Position numbers and translations under genes: made by a program. Below the pieces are notes generated by a model, which worked only from the letters and a program-made list of their open reading frames with translations, was not told the DNA's origin and searched no databases. 64,000 nt of DNA, from the NCBI RefSeq assembly GCF_015354335.1, contig NZ_JADKYR010000002.1, positions 558,001 to 622,000 on the forward strand. The letters are read 5' to 3'. Shown here in pieces: positions 45,301 to 55,013 of this stretch (positions within the stretch are counted from its first letter, which is position 1; each line of letters begins with the position of its first letter). This DNA comes from Methylophilus sp. 13. GTDB taxonomy: Bacteria; Pseudomonadota; Gammaproteobacteria; Burkholderiales; Methylophilaceae.

Positions 45301-45420
45301 ACCAAAATAAATCAAATATTTATTTAAGCATCTATCCCGAAAAGCATTCAATACGCGACAAATCGCATCATCAAAAAACTCAAGGCATCGCCTGTGGGCG
45401 AGCGCAGGCCTCATTCGGCT

Positions 45421-45454
45421 AAATAAAAAGCGCCCAAGCCACCCTTGAACGCTT
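45421..45454 (-). terminator. Terminator of serB
   Basis: Read leftward, an 11-bp stem with two adjacent G-U pairs (45444-45454 with 45428-45438), loop of five, then TTTTATTT, 60 bases after the serB stop. Confidence 0.8.
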
Positions 45455-45516
45455 TATGTAGGTGGCGATGACTCGAGAGCAGAATTCTGGAATCATGGAG
45501 CAACCGTGCAGATGAG

Positions 45517-46356
45517 TTAGACCGATAGCAAACTCGCCACGCCATCCAGCCCCACCACATTGAGCGCATACATGGCTTGCTGTTGCACCACTGGTTTGGC
45601 GTGATAAGCCACGCCCACCGCGGCAACCGCCATCATTTTGAGGTCGTTGGCACCGTCACCAATCGCAATCGTTTGTGCGGCCGACAGGCCCAACTGATCA
45701 CGCAGTTTAGTGAGTTCATCGGCTTTGCGCTGGGCATCGACGATCTCGCCAAGGACCTGGCCGGTGAGTTTGCCGTCTATGATTTCCAGCGTGTTGGAGA
45801 CCGCGTAATCCAGCCCCAAGGTCTGTTGGACGTGGTTGGCAAAAAAGGTAAAGCCGCCAGAGACGACCATGGTTTTGATGCCATGTTGCTTGCAGGTATT
45901 GATCCAGGCTTGCGCGCCGGGATTAAAACGAAGGCGCTCATCAATCACGCGTTGCAATGCCGTCGCTGGCAGACCTTTGAGCAAGGCCACACGTTTACGC
46001 AGGCTGGCAGAAAAATCCAGCTCGCCACGCATGGCGGCTTCGGTGATCTCGGCGACCTGCGGTTTGAGGTTCATCATGTCGGCAATTTCATCAATGCATT
46101 CAATGGAGATCAGGGTGGAGTCCATATCCATGACGCATAAGCCCATGTGTTGCAGCCTATGAGTGTCTTGCACCAGCGCGCAGTCTATCTGCTGACTGGC
46201 GCAAAAAGCCTTCACTTCCAGATAATCCGCTTCTGGCACCGGCAAATAGTAGGCATGTTCGCCCACTTGCATAAACTGCGCATGCCCGCCCACCAGGCCA
46301 TGAAGATGGGAAAGATGAGCCATGGTGATGGCCGGCCCTTGAACCACTAAACGCAT
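45517..46356 (-). CDS. serB: Phosphoserine phosphatase
   Basis: 279 residues from the ATG ending at 46356; a GTG two codons earlier is possible. The C-terminal HAD domain (about 72-279) has motif I DMDST (Asp77, Asp79), IECIDEIADMM, motif II VVSGGFTFFA and motif III GDGANDLKMM with AVGVAYHAKP. It removes phosphate from phosphoserine, the last step of serine synthesis, important in C1 metabolism where serine is a hub. The N-terminal ACT-like part is shorter than in E. coli SerB. Terminator follows. Confidence 0.95.
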   Translation of the reverse strand: MRLVVQGPAITMAHLSHLHGLVGGHAQFMQVGEHAYYLPVPEADYLEVKAFCASQQIDCALVQDTHRLQHMGLCVMDMDSTLISIECIDEIADMMNLKPQVAEITEAAMRGELDFSASLRKRVALLKGLPATALQRVIDERLRFNPGAQAWINTCKQHGIKTMVVSGGFTFFANHVQQTLGLDYAVSNTLEIIDGKLTGQVLGEIVDAQRKADELTKLRDQLGLSAAQTIAIGDGANDLKMMAVAAVGVAYHAKPVVQQQAMYALNVVGLDGVASLLSV

Positions 46357-46516
46357 GATCACTACCGTCGATTAAAAAACTGGATTATAGCAGTTGCCCT
46401 TGCATCGCATTGATAAGCGTGCTTTTTTGGGAGTATTTCTGTTTTTGGATTGCCCCTGGCAATGATATGCTTGGCAAAAATTAAAACTGGTTAAACTCAA
46501 CACCCTAGGGATTACA

Positions 46517-47287
46517 ATGAAACAAGACGCACAAACGCTGCCATGGCTGAACCTGCCTAACCTGCCCTTACCGCTTAAAGCCCTGTTTATTGGTTATCTG
46601 CTCGTGATTGGCGTCGGCCTGTGTATGGCTGGCCTGCAAATCATGCTCACGCACGGTATGGCCGATGGCAAATTCGGCTTGTCAGTGAACGATATTGTCT
46701 ACAGTTATTACGGCGACCGCAGTGGCACCAAACTGGCGAGCAAGCTCAATGGCTCCATGTCTGACAAGGCACCCCTGGAGGTCCGCCAGGACATTATCAA
46801 ATGGGCGCAACAAGGCGCGCCGCAAGACCAGTGGGAATCACACTTCAAGCAGGTGTTTGCGCAACACTGCGTCATGTGCCACAGCAACATCCCCGGCATC
46901 CCCAACTTTAACAACTATGATGAAGTTAAGGCGCGCGCAGAGGTGAATGAGGGCGCAACGATCAGCGGCCTGACGCGGGTGTCGCATATACACCTGTTTG
47001 GCATCAGTTTCATTTTCTTTTTTATCGGCCTGATTTTCAGTTTTGCCGTGAATGTGCCTAAACCTGCCAAAATCATTGCCATCGCCTTCCCGTTTGCTTT
47101 TCTGATTATGGACGTGATGTCGTGGTGGCTGACCAAGTTGTCACCACACTTTGCCTGGTTGACGATTATCGGTGGCATTGGCTACAGCCTGGCCTCCAGT
47201 TACATGTGGGTGATCAGCATGTATCAAATGCTGGTACTGTCCCGCAATGGCAAAGTCTACGGCAATGCCTGGGCGCAGGACTTATAA
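46517..47287 (+). CDS. Membrane-anchored cytochrome c with four membrane helices
   Basis: 256 residues. One membrane helix (about 21-45) precedes a soluble segment with a heme c site CVMCH (Cys118, Cys121, His122), then three more helices from about 160 (HIHLFGISFIFFFIGLIFSFAV, ...FPFAFLIMDVMSWWL, ...IIGGIGYSLASSYMWVISMYQ). The topology places the heme segment outside the cytoplasm. Histidines in RVSHIHLFG could be extra ligands. I cannot name the family; similar proteins are usually just called cytochrome c. It may link quinol to soluble cytochrome. Single gene with its own terminator. Confidence 0.75.
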   Translation: MKQDAQTLPWLNLPNLPLPLKALFIGYLLVIGVGLCMAGLQIMLTHGMADGKFGLSVNDIVYSYYGDRSGTKLASKLNGSMSDKAPLEVRQDIIKWAQQGAPQDQWESHFKQVFAQHCVMCHSNIPGIPNFNNYDEVKARAEVNEGATISGLTRVSHIHLFGISFIFFFIGLIFSFAVNVPKPAKIIAIAFPFAFLIMDVMSWWLTKLSPHFAWLTIIGGIGYSLASSYMWVISMYQMLVLSRNGKVYGNAWAQDL

Positions 47288-47327
47288 GCGACGACGCATT
47301 CGTTAACGCTATCGCGTTAAATACGTT

Positions 47328-47355
47328 TAAAAACCGCACAGTTGTGCGGTTTTTT
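47328..47355. terminator. Terminator after the membrane cytochrome gene
   Basis: An 11-bp stem (47329-47339 with 47343-47353 region) around GT with A-run and T-run flanks. Confidence 0.85.
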
Positions 47356-47371
47356 TATTTGCAGTCTAGCC

Positions 47372-47400
47372 TTGATAGGGTATTTGCGCGAAAATAGATG
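47372..47400 (+). promoter_or_regulatory. Promoter of sucCD
   Basis: TTGATA (47372-47377), 17-base spacer, TAGATG (47395-47400), 28 bases before the sucC ATG. Confidence 0.45.
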
Positions 47401-47427
47401 CTTAACTATCAAAACCTCTGAATTTTC

Positions 47428-48597
47428 ATGAATCTGCACGAATACCAAGCCAAACAACTCCTGCAAAAATATGGTTTGGCCACACCGGCTGGCCTGGTCG
47501 TTCAATCCGAAGAAGCCGCTGCGGCAGCCACCAAAGAACTGGGCGGTGAAGCCTGGGTGGTCAAGGCCCAGGTGCATGCCGGCGGTCGCGGCAAAGCGGG
47601 TGGCGTCAAAGTGGTTAAATCTGCATTAGAAGCGCAAACCGTGGCAGGTAGCCTGCTTGGCAAGCATTTGGTGACTTACCAGAATGCGCCGGATGGCCAA
47701 CCCGTGCATCAGGTGCTGGTGGAGCAAACCCTGCCGATTGCACGTGAGCTTTATCTTTCGATGCTGGTAGACCGCACGCTGGAACGCGTGGTTATGGTCG
47801 CTTCCAGCGCAGGCGGCATGGATATTGAAGAGATTGCGGCCACCCAGCCAGAAAAAATCCTGCAGGAAGTCTGTGACCCACTCAATGGACTGGTGGACTT
47901 TCAGGCGCGCAACCTGGCGTTTGGCTTGGGCCTGAGTGGTGACCAGATTGGCGCGTTTACCAAGCTGGCCAAAGGCCTGTACAAATTGTTTAAAGACAAT
48001 GACTTGTCACTGCTCGAAATTAACCCGCTGATTGTAACCGCTGAAGGAAAACTGGTGGCGCTGGATTGCAAAATGACGGTAGATGACAACGCACTTTACC
48101 GTCAAAAACCGTTTGCAGAGATCCGTGACTGGTCACAAGACGATGCCAAAGAAGCGGAGGCCCATCATAGCGGCCTCAATTACATTGCCTTAAATGGCAA
48201 TATTGGTTGCATGGTGAACGGCGCTGGCCTGGCCATGGCGACCATGGACTTGATCAAGCTGCATGGCGGCATGCCTGCCAACTTTCTGGATGTCGGCGGC
48301 GGCGCCACGGCTGAGACCGTGACCAAGGCCTTCAAAATCATCCTGGCTGACGCTAATGTGAAAGCGATTCTGGTCAATATTTTTGGCGGCATCATGCGTT
48401 GCGACATCATTGCCACCGGCATTATCACCGCAGTCAGAGAGGTGGGCATGACCATTCCGGTCGTGGTGCGGCTGGAAGGGACCAATGTCGAGTTGGGCAA
48501 GCAGATGCTGCGTGAGAGTGGCCTGAATATTATTTCTGCAGAAGGGCTGACCGATGCCGCCCAGCAAGCAGTCAACGCAGTGAACAAGGGTGTGTAG
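47428..48597 (+). CDS. sucC: Succinyl-CoA synthetase beta subunit (ADP-forming)
   Basis: 389 residues (388 in E. coli). ATP-grasp domain: [72 protein letters not shown]; then the ligase domain with [30 protein letters not shown] and [10 protein letters not shown]. It interconverts succinyl-CoA and succinate with ATP/ADP in the TCA cycle. Malate-CoA ligase (MtkA) is a close relative, so the substrate is not fully proven by motifs. sucD follows after two bases. The 2-oxoglutarate dehydrogenase genes are not adjacent. Confidence 0.95.
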   Translation: MNLHEYQAKQLLQKYGLATPAGLVVQSEEAAAAATKELGGEAWVVKAQVHAGGRGKAGGVKVVKSALEAQTVAGSLLGKHLVTYQNAPDGQPVHQVLVEQTLPIARELYLSMLVDRTLERVVMVASSAGGMDIEEIAATQPEKILQEVCDPLNGLVDFQARNLAFGLGLSGDQIGAFTKLAKGLYKLFKDNDLSLLEINPLIVTAEGKLVALDCKMTVDDNALYRQKPFAEIRDWSQDDAKEAEAHHSGLNYIALNGNIGCMVNGAGLAMATMDLIKLHGGMPANFLDVGGGATAETVTKAFKIILADANVKAILVNIFGGIMRCDIIATGIITAVREVGMTIPVVVRLEGTNVELGKQMLRESGLNIISAEGLTDAAQQAVNAVNKGV

Positions 48598-48599
48598 TC

Positions 48600-49481
48600 A
48601 TGGCGATTTTAGTCAATAAAGATACCAAAGTATTGTGCCAGGGCTTTACCGGCAAACAAGGGACGTTTCATTCCGAACAAGCGCTGGCTTATGGCACCAA
48701 AATGGTGGGTGGCGTGACGCCAGGCAAAGGGGGCCAGCGCCATCTGGAGTTGCCCGTATTCAATACCATGCGCGAAGCCGTGAAGGAAACCGAGGCCAAT
48801 GCCAGCGTGATTTACGTGCCGCCGCCTTTTGCCGCTGACTCCATCCTTGAAGCCGCAGACGCAGGCATTGAGCTCATTGTCTGTATCACCGAAGGCATTC
48901 CGGCTCTGGACATGCTCAATGTCAAAGCGGCGCTGCGCGCCAATGGCACCAAACTGATCGGCCCAAACTGCCCAGGCGTGATCACGCCGGACGAATGCAA
49001 AATCGGCATTATGCCGGGCAGCATCCACAAACGTGGCAAGGTCGGTGTCGTGTCACGTTCTGGCACCCTGACTTACGAGGCTGTCCATCAGACCACGGCC
49101 CTGGGCCTGGGCCAGACCACCTGTGTCGGCATTGGTGGCGACCCGATCAAAGGCTTGAACTTTATTGAATGCCTGGAACTCTTTCAGAAAGACGCGGAAA
49201 CAGAGGCGATCATCATGGTTGGTGAAATCGGTGGCAGTGATGAAGAGGCAGCGGCTGACTACATCAAACACCATGTCACCAAACCGGTCGCTGCTTATAT
49301 TGCCGGCTTAACCGCCCCTAAAGGCAAACGTATGGGCCATGCCGGGGCAATTATTTCCGGTGGTTCTGGCCGTGCAGAAGACAAGATTGCCGCCCTGGAA
49401 TCAGCTGGCTGTGTTGTTGCAGCCTCCCCTGCTGGTCTGGGTGAGGCCGTCCTCGCGGCCATTCAACGCGCAAACGCATAA
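48600..49481 (+). CDS. sucD: Succinyl-CoA synthetase alpha subunit
   Basis: 293 residues. CoA-binding domain: [45 protein letters not shown]; phosphohistidine region: [25 protein letters not shown] with the active-site His in MGHAGAI; and [22 protein letters not shown]. It carries the phosphohistidine intermediate and pairs with SucC. Two bases separate it from sucC and ten from the next gene, so the three are probably cotranscribed. Confidence 0.96.
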   Translation: MAILVNKDTKVLCQGFTGKQGTFHSEQALAYGTKMVGGVTPGKGGQRHLELPVFNTMREAVKETEANASVIYVPPPFAADSILEAADAGIELIVCITEGIPALDMLNVKAALRANGTKLIGPNCPGVITPDECKIGIMPGSIHKRGKVGVVSRSGTLTYEAVHQTTALGLGQTTCVGIGGDPIKGLNFIECLELFQKDAETEAIIMVGEIGGSDEEAAADYIKHHVTKPVAAYIAGLTAPKGKRMGHAGAIISGGSGRAEDKIAALESAGCVVAASPAGLGEAVLAAIQRANA

Positions 49482-49491
49482 AGGAACTGGC

Positions 49492-50514
49492 ATGTATCGT
49501 TGCTTACAGGCTCACCATCGCTGGACAGGCATCATTGTTAGCAGCGTACTGCTGATTGGCCTCACCTGGCCTGGCCTGTCTGCGGAGGCCGCCAGCAAAA
49601 AACAGATGGCCGAGGACAGCGCGCCTTTTCGCGATGATGAAGTGTCTTACCTGCTCATTGCCGCCGCCAAAGGCGACCTGGCCACGGTCAAAGCCTTGTT
49701 AAAAAGCGGCGCCAACCCGAATGTCACCGATGGCGACAAACTGACGCCCATCATGTATGCCGCCCGTAAAAACCAGGCGGAAGTGATCCGCGAGTTGTTA
49801 GCCGGTGGCGCCGACATTAATGCCAAAGATCAGGGTGGCTGGACAGCACTCATGTTTGCGGCCAAGAAAAATAATCTGGATGCCGCCAAAATGCTGATGG
49901 AAAAAGGTGCCGATGTTAAAGCCCGTGACCCGGCCGGCTGGAGCGCCCTCGGCCTGGCGGCCACCTCCGGCTACAGCGAACTGGTGGGCCTGATTATCGC
50001 GCGTGGTTTTGATGCTAATGTGCGGTCTTCGGATGGGAAAACTGTGCTCATGTATGCGGCCAAAAGTGGTGATGTACCCACCATTACCACGGTATTAACC
50101 AAAGGCGCTGACGCCAATCTCAAAGACAAGCTGGGCACCACTGCGCTCATGATTGCCGCCCGAGAGGGCCATGCCGCCGCCGTGACCTATTTGGCAGAAC
50201 ATGGTGCCAAAGTGGATGAGGAAGATGAGCATGGCTGGACAGCACTGACCTGGGCGGTGAAGAAAAATCAGCTTGAAGCAGCCAAAACACTGCTTGAGCA
50301 TGAAGCAGATGCCAACCAGAAAGACAGCGAAGGCACGCCCTTGCTGCACCTGGCGGTGAGCAACAATGCGCCGGAAATGGCGCGATTGCTGCTTGAACAT
50401 GAGGCCAATGTCAAAACACGTGATCAATACGGTTTGACCGCTTATGTCTATGCCCTCAAAGGCCAAAACCCGGCCATGGTAGAACTGATCAAGGCTGCGG
50501 GTGGCAAGTATTAA
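49492..50514 (+). CDS. Exported ankyrin-repeat protein downstream of sucCD
   Basis: 340 residues from the ATG at 49492 with AAGGAA upstream. A signal peptide (VSSVLLIGLTWPGLSAEAA) precedes about eight or nine ankyrin repeats, each near 33 residues, such as GDKLTPIMYAARKNQAEVIRELLAGGADIN, GWTALMFAAKKNNLDAAKMLMEKGADV and GTTALMIAAREGHAAAVTYLAEHGAKV. The repeats end with a short capping helix. It is likely a periplasmic binding protein. Sitting between sucCD and nadE gives no clear functional hint. A smaller relative lies at 27385. Confidence 0.88.
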   Translation: MYRCLQAHHRWTGIIVSSVLLIGLTWPGLSAEAASKKQMAEDSAPFRDDEVSYLLIAAAKGDLATVKALLKSGANPNVTDGDKLTPIMYAARKNQAEVIRELLAGGADINAKDQGGWTALMFAAKKNNLDAAKMLMEKGADVKARDPAGWSALGLAATSGYSELVGLIIARGFDANVRSSDGKTVLMYAAKSGDVPTITTVLTKGADANLKDKLGTTALMIAAREGHAAAVTYLAEHGAKVDEEDEHGWTALTWAVKKNQLEAAKTLLEHEADANQKDSEGTPLLHLAVSNNAPEMARLLLEHEANVKTRDQYGLTAYVYALKGQNPAMVELIKAAGGKY

Positions 50515-50544
50515 GCCCTGCAGCCCATCCTGAATGAAAAGCAG

Positions 50545-52146
50545 ATGAAACTTGCAATTGCTCAAATGAACTGCATGGTCGGTGCCATGCAGCAAAATGC
50601 GGAACACATTCTGGCGCAAGCCGAAGAGGCTTATCGAGCAGGTGCACGCCTCTTGCTAACGCCGGAACTGGCTTTATGCGGCTACCCTCCAGAAGATTTG
50701 CTGTTCAGGCAGGATTTTTATCACGCCAACACGCAGGCACTCAGTTGGCTGGTGCAGCACCTGCCTCACGACATGGCAGTCATTGTTGGACATCCTGATG
50801 AAGTGGCAGGCAAACGCTATAACGCGGCTTCGGTGATCCATTCTGGCAGGATACAGGCGACCTATCATAAACACCACTTGCCCAACTACAGCGTCTTTGA
50901 TGAAGAGCGCTATTTTGAGGCAGGTCAATTGCCCGTGGTGTTTGAATGGCATGGCGTACGCTATGGCGTGCTGATCTGTGCGGATAGCTGGGAGTCAGGC
51001 CCTGCCCTGCAGGCCCTGCAGGCTTCGGCACAAGTGCTGCTGACGATCAATGCCTCACCTTACCATCTGCACAAACAACAGACACGTTACCAGGTATTGC
51101 GCGACCGCATCCGTGAAACCGGGCTACCCATGGTCTATGCCAATATGGTCGGCGGCCAGGACGAACTGGTGTTTGATGGCGCGTCTTTTAGCATGAACCG
51201 GTTGGGAGAACTGGTGCAAGAGCTGCCAATGTTTGAAGCCGGGATGGCTTACCTGACCATAGACGGCACGACCCCCTTGGCCACCGATATTACGGCGCCG
51301 TTGGGCACCGAAGCCGCCGTATACAAAGCGCTGGTACTGGGTCTGCGTGACTATGTCAATAAAAACAAATTCCCCGGGGTGGTGCTGGGACTGTCCGGTG
51401 GCATAGATTCCGCCCTCACACTCGCCATCGCCGTGGATGCACTGGGTAAAACGCGCGTCAAAGCAGTGATGATGCCCTCTGAATTTACCGCCGGCATCAG
51501 CGTGGCAGATGCCGCTGAAATGGCACAACTGGTTGAGGTTGAGTACAGCGTATTACCCATCAAACCGCTATTTGAAGGATTTTGTGCGACCTTGTCTGAG
51601 GAGTTTTCCGGCAAGTCTTTTGATACCACCGAAGAAAACCTGCAGGCCCGCATCCGTGGCATGCTACTGATGGCCATCAGTAACAAGTTTGGCAGCCTGG
51701 TGCTCACCACCGGCAACAAGTCAGAAACCGCTGTCGGCTACAGCACCTTATACGGTGATATGGCGGGTGGCTTTGCCTTGATCAAGGATGTACCCAAAAC
51801 CCTGGTTTACAAGCTGGCAACCTACCGCAATGGCCTGAGCCGGGTGATCCCTGAACGGATTATCACACGTGCCCCTAGCGCCGAGCTCAGAGAAAACCAG
51901 ACCGACCAGGACAGCTTACCGCCCTATGAGGTCTTGGATGCCATCATGGAAGCCTACGTCGAAAAAGACCTGAGCATCGCACGTATCATCGAAATGGGGT
52001 ATACCGCCAGTGATGTGCAGCGCGTGACCCGCCTGATTGATCGCAATGAATACAAGCGGCGGCAAGCGGCAGTGGGTGTCAGGATTACAGAGCGCGGCTT
52101 TGGCAAGGACCGTCGCTACCCGATCACCTGTAACCTGTCATTTTAA
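50545..52146 (+). CDS. nadE: Glutamine-dependent NAD+ synthetase
   Basis: 533 residues, two domains. N-terminal nitrilase-type glutaminase with the triad Glu41 (LLTPELALCGY), Lys109 (TYHKHHLPN) and Cys145 (GVLICADSWE). C-terminal ATP-dependent synthetase with the P-loop SGGIDS (284-289), VMMPSEFTA, GNKSETAVGYSTLYGDMAGGFA and the ITRAPSAELRENQTDQDSLPPY stretch. It amidates deamido-NAD using glutamine, the last step of NAD synthesis. It starts 30 bases after the ankyrin gene, and a new promoter for glnB follows. Confidence 0.97.
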   Translation: MKLAIAQMNCMVGAMQQNAEHILAQAEEAYRAGARLLLTPELALCGYPPEDLLFRQDFYHANTQALSWLVQHLPHDMAVIVGHPDEVAGKRYNAASVIHSGRIQATYHKHHLPNYSVFDEERYFEAGQLPVVFEWHGVRYGVLICADSWESGPALQALQASAQVLLTINASPYHLHKQQTRYQVLRDRIRETGLPMVYANMVGGQDELVFDGASFSMNRLGELVQELPMFEAGMAYLTIDGTTPLATDITAPLGTEAAVYKALVLGLRDYVNKNKFPGVVLGLSGGIDSALTLAIAVDALGKTRVKAVMMPSEFTAGISVADAAEMAQLVEVEYSVLPIKPLFEGFCATLSEEFSGKSFDTTEENLQARIRGMLLMAISNKFGSLVLTTGNKSETAVGYSTLYGDMAGGFALIKDVPKTLVYKLATYRNGLSRVIPERIITRAPSAELRENQTDQDSLPPYEVLDAIMEAYVEKDLSIARIIEMGYTASDVQRVTRLIDRNEYKRRQAAVGVRITERGFGKDRRYPITCNLSF

Positions 52147-52187
52147 GTGCGCGACACGCAAGGCCTTGTGAGGCATGCACAGGACAT

Positions 52188-52585
<398 letters not shown>

Positions 52586-52602
52586 GCTTTTTTCAATGAT
52601 CC

Positions 52603-52630
52603 GGTGACTTTTCCCAAGTCACCCTTTCTT
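52603..52630 (+). terminator. Terminator after glnB
   Basis: An 8-bp perfect stem (52603-52610 with 52616-52623), 5-base loop, followed by CTTTCTT. Confidence 0.7.
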
Positions 52631-52642
52631 GCCTGATGTTGC

Positions 52643-52987
52643 ATGTCTTTCACACTGATTAAAACCATCCTGCTTCTTTCCACAGCCAACTTGTTCATGT
52701 TGTTTGCCTGGTATGGACATCTGAAAGACCTGCATCAAAAACCGCTTTGGATCGCCATTCTGGTCAGTTGGGGCATCGCCCTGATTGAATATTGTTTTCA
52801 GGTACCCGCCAACCGGATTGGCTTTACCCAACTAAATCTGGCGCAACTCAAAATTATGCAAGAAGTCATCACACTGGTGATATTCGTCCCGTTTGCTGTC
52901 ATGTACATGCAGCAACCACTCAAGTGGGATTATCTTTGGGCGGGCCTATGCATGATGGGTGCGGTTTACTTTATTTTCCGCACTTGA
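52643..52987 (+). CDS. DUF486 family small membrane protein
   Basis: 114 residues with four hydrophobic segments (TILLLSTANLFMLFAWYG, LWIAILVSWGIALIEYCF, IMQEVITLVIFVPFAVMYM, YLWAGLCMMGAVYFIF). It matches the DUF486 family, including the conserved EYCFQVPANRIG segment and the DYLWAGLCM end. These resemble half-size drug/metabolite transporters, but no substrate is known. It is followed by a bidirectional terminator and a convergent kdsB. Confidence 0.9.
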   Translation: MSFTLIKTILLLSTANLFMLFAWYGHLKDLHQKPLWIAILVSWGIALIEYCFQVPANRIGFTQLNLAQLKIMQEVITLVIFVPFAVMYMQQPLKWDYLWAGLCMMGAVYFIFRT

Positions 52988-53033
52988 TTCAAACTGTCAG
53001 AGAAATGATGGTTAAGAAACAGCGCATACGCAA

Positions 53034-53060
53034 TAAAAAGCCTCACTTAAGTGAGGCTTT
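53034..53060. terminator. Bidirectional terminator between DUF486 gene and kdsB
   Basis: A 12-bp stem (53035-53046 region with 53051-53062) around TTAA with A- and T-runs on both flanks. Confidence 0.9.
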
Positions 53061-53066
53061 TTATTT

Positions 53067-53813
53067 TTAGTCGTTACTAGCAAAAATCTGCCTGACTGCC
53101 GCAAGGTCTTCGGGTGTATCCACGCCGCTGGCAGGCGCGTGATCAGTCACGCTAACGGCGATCTGGTAGCCATGATACAGCACGCGCAATTGTTCCAGAC
53201 TTTCAATGCTTTCCAGCGTGGTGACTGGCAAGCTGGCATATTGCTTTAAAAAGCTGACACGATAAGCATAAATGCCAATGTGGCGATATGCGGTGAGGGG
53301 CTGCTGGCGATCTGTCGTGTCCCGTGCAAATGGAATCGCCGCGCGACTAAAGTACAGCGCGCGCTGCTTGGCATTGAATACCACCTTGACCACATTCGGA
53401 TTTGTGAAAACCGTCTCGTCATGAATGGCATGGCAAGCGGTAGACATCACCGCCTGTTCATCATTGGCCAAGGTTTGGGCCACCTCGTTGATCAGCACCG
53501 GATCAATCAAAGGTTCATCGCCCTGCACATTGACGACGATGGTGTCGTCCGGCCATTGCATGGTTTGTACTACTTCAGCAATGCGGTCTGTGCCAGAAAT
53601 ATGATCGGCCCGCGTCATCACTGCAGTGATCTGGTGCTCCGCGACAGCTTGCAGAATTTGCGCATGATCGGTGGCCACGACCACCTGATTTGCCAGGCTT
53701 TTGGCTGCCTGCTCAGCCACGCGGACCACCATGGGTTTACCGGCAAGATCAAGCAAGGGTTTGCCCGGCAGCCGGGTACTGGCAAAACGGGCTGGAACAA
53801 CAACTTTAAACAT
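53067..53813 (-). CDS. kdsB: 3-deoxy-manno-octulosonate (CMP-KDO) cytidylyltransferase
   Basis: 248 residues (248 in E. coli). Motifs of the family: MFKVVVPARFASTRLPGKPLLDLAGKPMVVRV, VVATDHAQI, NVQGDEPLI and HIGIYAYRVSFL. It activates KDO for LPS core synthesis. Last gene of the leftward exbB-exbD-msbA-lpxK-ycaR-kdsB group, starting two bases after ycaR. Confidence 0.96.
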   Translation of the reverse strand: MFKVVVPARFASTRLPGKPLLDLAGKPMVVRVAEQAAKSLANQVVVATDHAQILQAVAEHQITAVMTRADHISGTDRIAEVVQTMQWPDDTIVVNVQGDEPLIDPVLINEVAQTLANDEQAVMSTACHAIHDETVFTNPNVVKVVFNAKQRALYFSRAAIPFARDTTDRQQPLTAYRHIGIYAYRVSFLKQYASLPVTTLESIESLEQLRVLYHGYQIAVSVTDHAPASGVDTPEDLAAVRQIFASND

Positions 53814-53815
53814 GG

Positions 53816-53998
53816 TTATTCAGCGTATTCATGCTCTTCCAGGCGACGCGCTTCGTCTTCGAGCATGACCGGGATGCCATCGCGTACCGGATAAGCCAGG
53901 CGGGCCCCTTTGGACACCAGCTCCTGCTTTTGTTTGTCATACACCAGCGGTCCTTTGGTCACCGGACACACAAGAATTTCCAAGAGTTTAGGATTCAT
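53816..53998 (-). CDS. ycaR: Trm112/YcaR-family small protein
   Basis: 60 residues: [48 protein letters not shown], the UPF0434/Trm112 pattern. Usual length. Bacterial YcaR is found beside lpxK and kdsB and has no assigned activity; it lacks the second Cys pair of eukaryotic Trm112. It overlaps lpxK by 11 bases and abuts kdsB, so all three are coupled. Confidence 0.93.
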   Translation of the reverse strand: MNPKLLEILVCPVTKGPLVYDKQKQELVSKGARLAYPVRDGIPVMLEDEARRLEEHEYAE

Positions 53999-55013
53999 GC
54001 CTATTTCCTTTGCATTGTTGCAAACGTCTGATGACGTTTTCCGTCAGGGAAGGATGATCACCAAGCGGCGTGATTTGCGCACTGACTGGCAAATACCAGG
54101 CGTTGGTTAATCCCAGATGCTGACATTTTACGGCATCTTTTTCTGTCATCAGTATGGTTTTTTGTTTAAACGGCAGGAAGTCTTCCTTGCGGTAAGCATG
54201 GTGGTCGGCAAAGGCGACGGTTTCACAGGTAATGCCCAGATTGGAGACGGTATTAAAAAACCGTTGTGGGTGACCGATGCCGGCAATTGCAACCAATGCC
54301 CGCTGCTGCAACTCGGCATTCGACAGATGCGTATTCAGGTCTGTGACTGAGGTCCAGCGGCCCACTTCCAGGCCAACGACATAATGCGCCACAGGCCAGG
54401 GGCCGGCAGGGACCTGACCACTTTCTACGATGATATCCACGGTTTGCAAACGGCGCAATCGCTCACGCAACGGCCCGGCAGGGAGTAAGTGACCATTGCC
54501 GATACCGAGTGGCCGCTGTACAACGGCAATTTCGATATCCCGCTGAAGCGCATAATGCTGCAAGCCATCATCACACAGAATCACATTGACTTCAGGATGC
54601 GCCTGCAGCAAGGCTAGACCGCCTGCAACACGGTTGGCATCGACCCAGATCGGACAGCCAGTACGCCCGGCAATCAACACCGGCTCATCGCCCAGTGACT
54701 GCGGCAAGCTATCAGGCGTCACCTCGCCGGTGTGTTGTCCGCCATAGCCGCGGCTCAAAATCCCGGGACGGTAGCCTGCGGCAAGTAACTGCTGCGCCAG
54801 ATAAATCACCACCGGCGTTTTACCGACCCCACCTACAGAGAGATTGCCGACTACCACCACCGGCACAGGCAAGGCCTGGCTTCTCAACAACCCCACCTGG
54901 TAACACTGGCGCCGCAAGCCAGACAATACCGCAAACAGCATAGACAACGGCAGCAGTAAGGCTTGCGCCCAGCCCATCCCCTGCCACTGTTTTTCAAACC
55001 AATGCCGCAACAT
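53988..55013 (-). CDS. lpxK: Tetraacyldisaccharide 4'-kinase
   Basis: 341 residues. The N-terminal membrane-associated helix precedes the Walker [18 protein letters not shown], then [22 protein letters not shown] and [24 protein letters not shown], the conserved DDGLQH. It adds the 4' phosphate to lipid A. It starts on the msbA stop (TGATG) and overlaps ycaR, the msbA-lpxK order of E. coli. Confidence 0.96.
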   Translation of the reverse strand: MLRHWFEKQWQGMGWAQALLLPLSMLFAVLSGLRRQCYQVGLLRSQALPVPVVVVGNLSVGGVGKTPVVIYLAQQLLAAGYRPGILSRGYGGQHTGEVTPDSLPQSLGDEPVLIAGRTGCPIWVDANRVAGGLALLQAHPEVNVILCDDGLQHYALQRDIEIAVVQRPLGIGNGHLLPAGPLRERLRRLQTVDIIVESGQVPAGPWPVAHYVVGLEVGRWTSVTDLNTHLSNAELQQRALVAIAGIGHPQRFFNTVSNLGITCETVAFADHHAYRKEDFLPFKQKTILMTEKDAVKCQHLGLTNAWYLPVSAQITPLGDHPSLTENVIRRLQQCKGNRHES

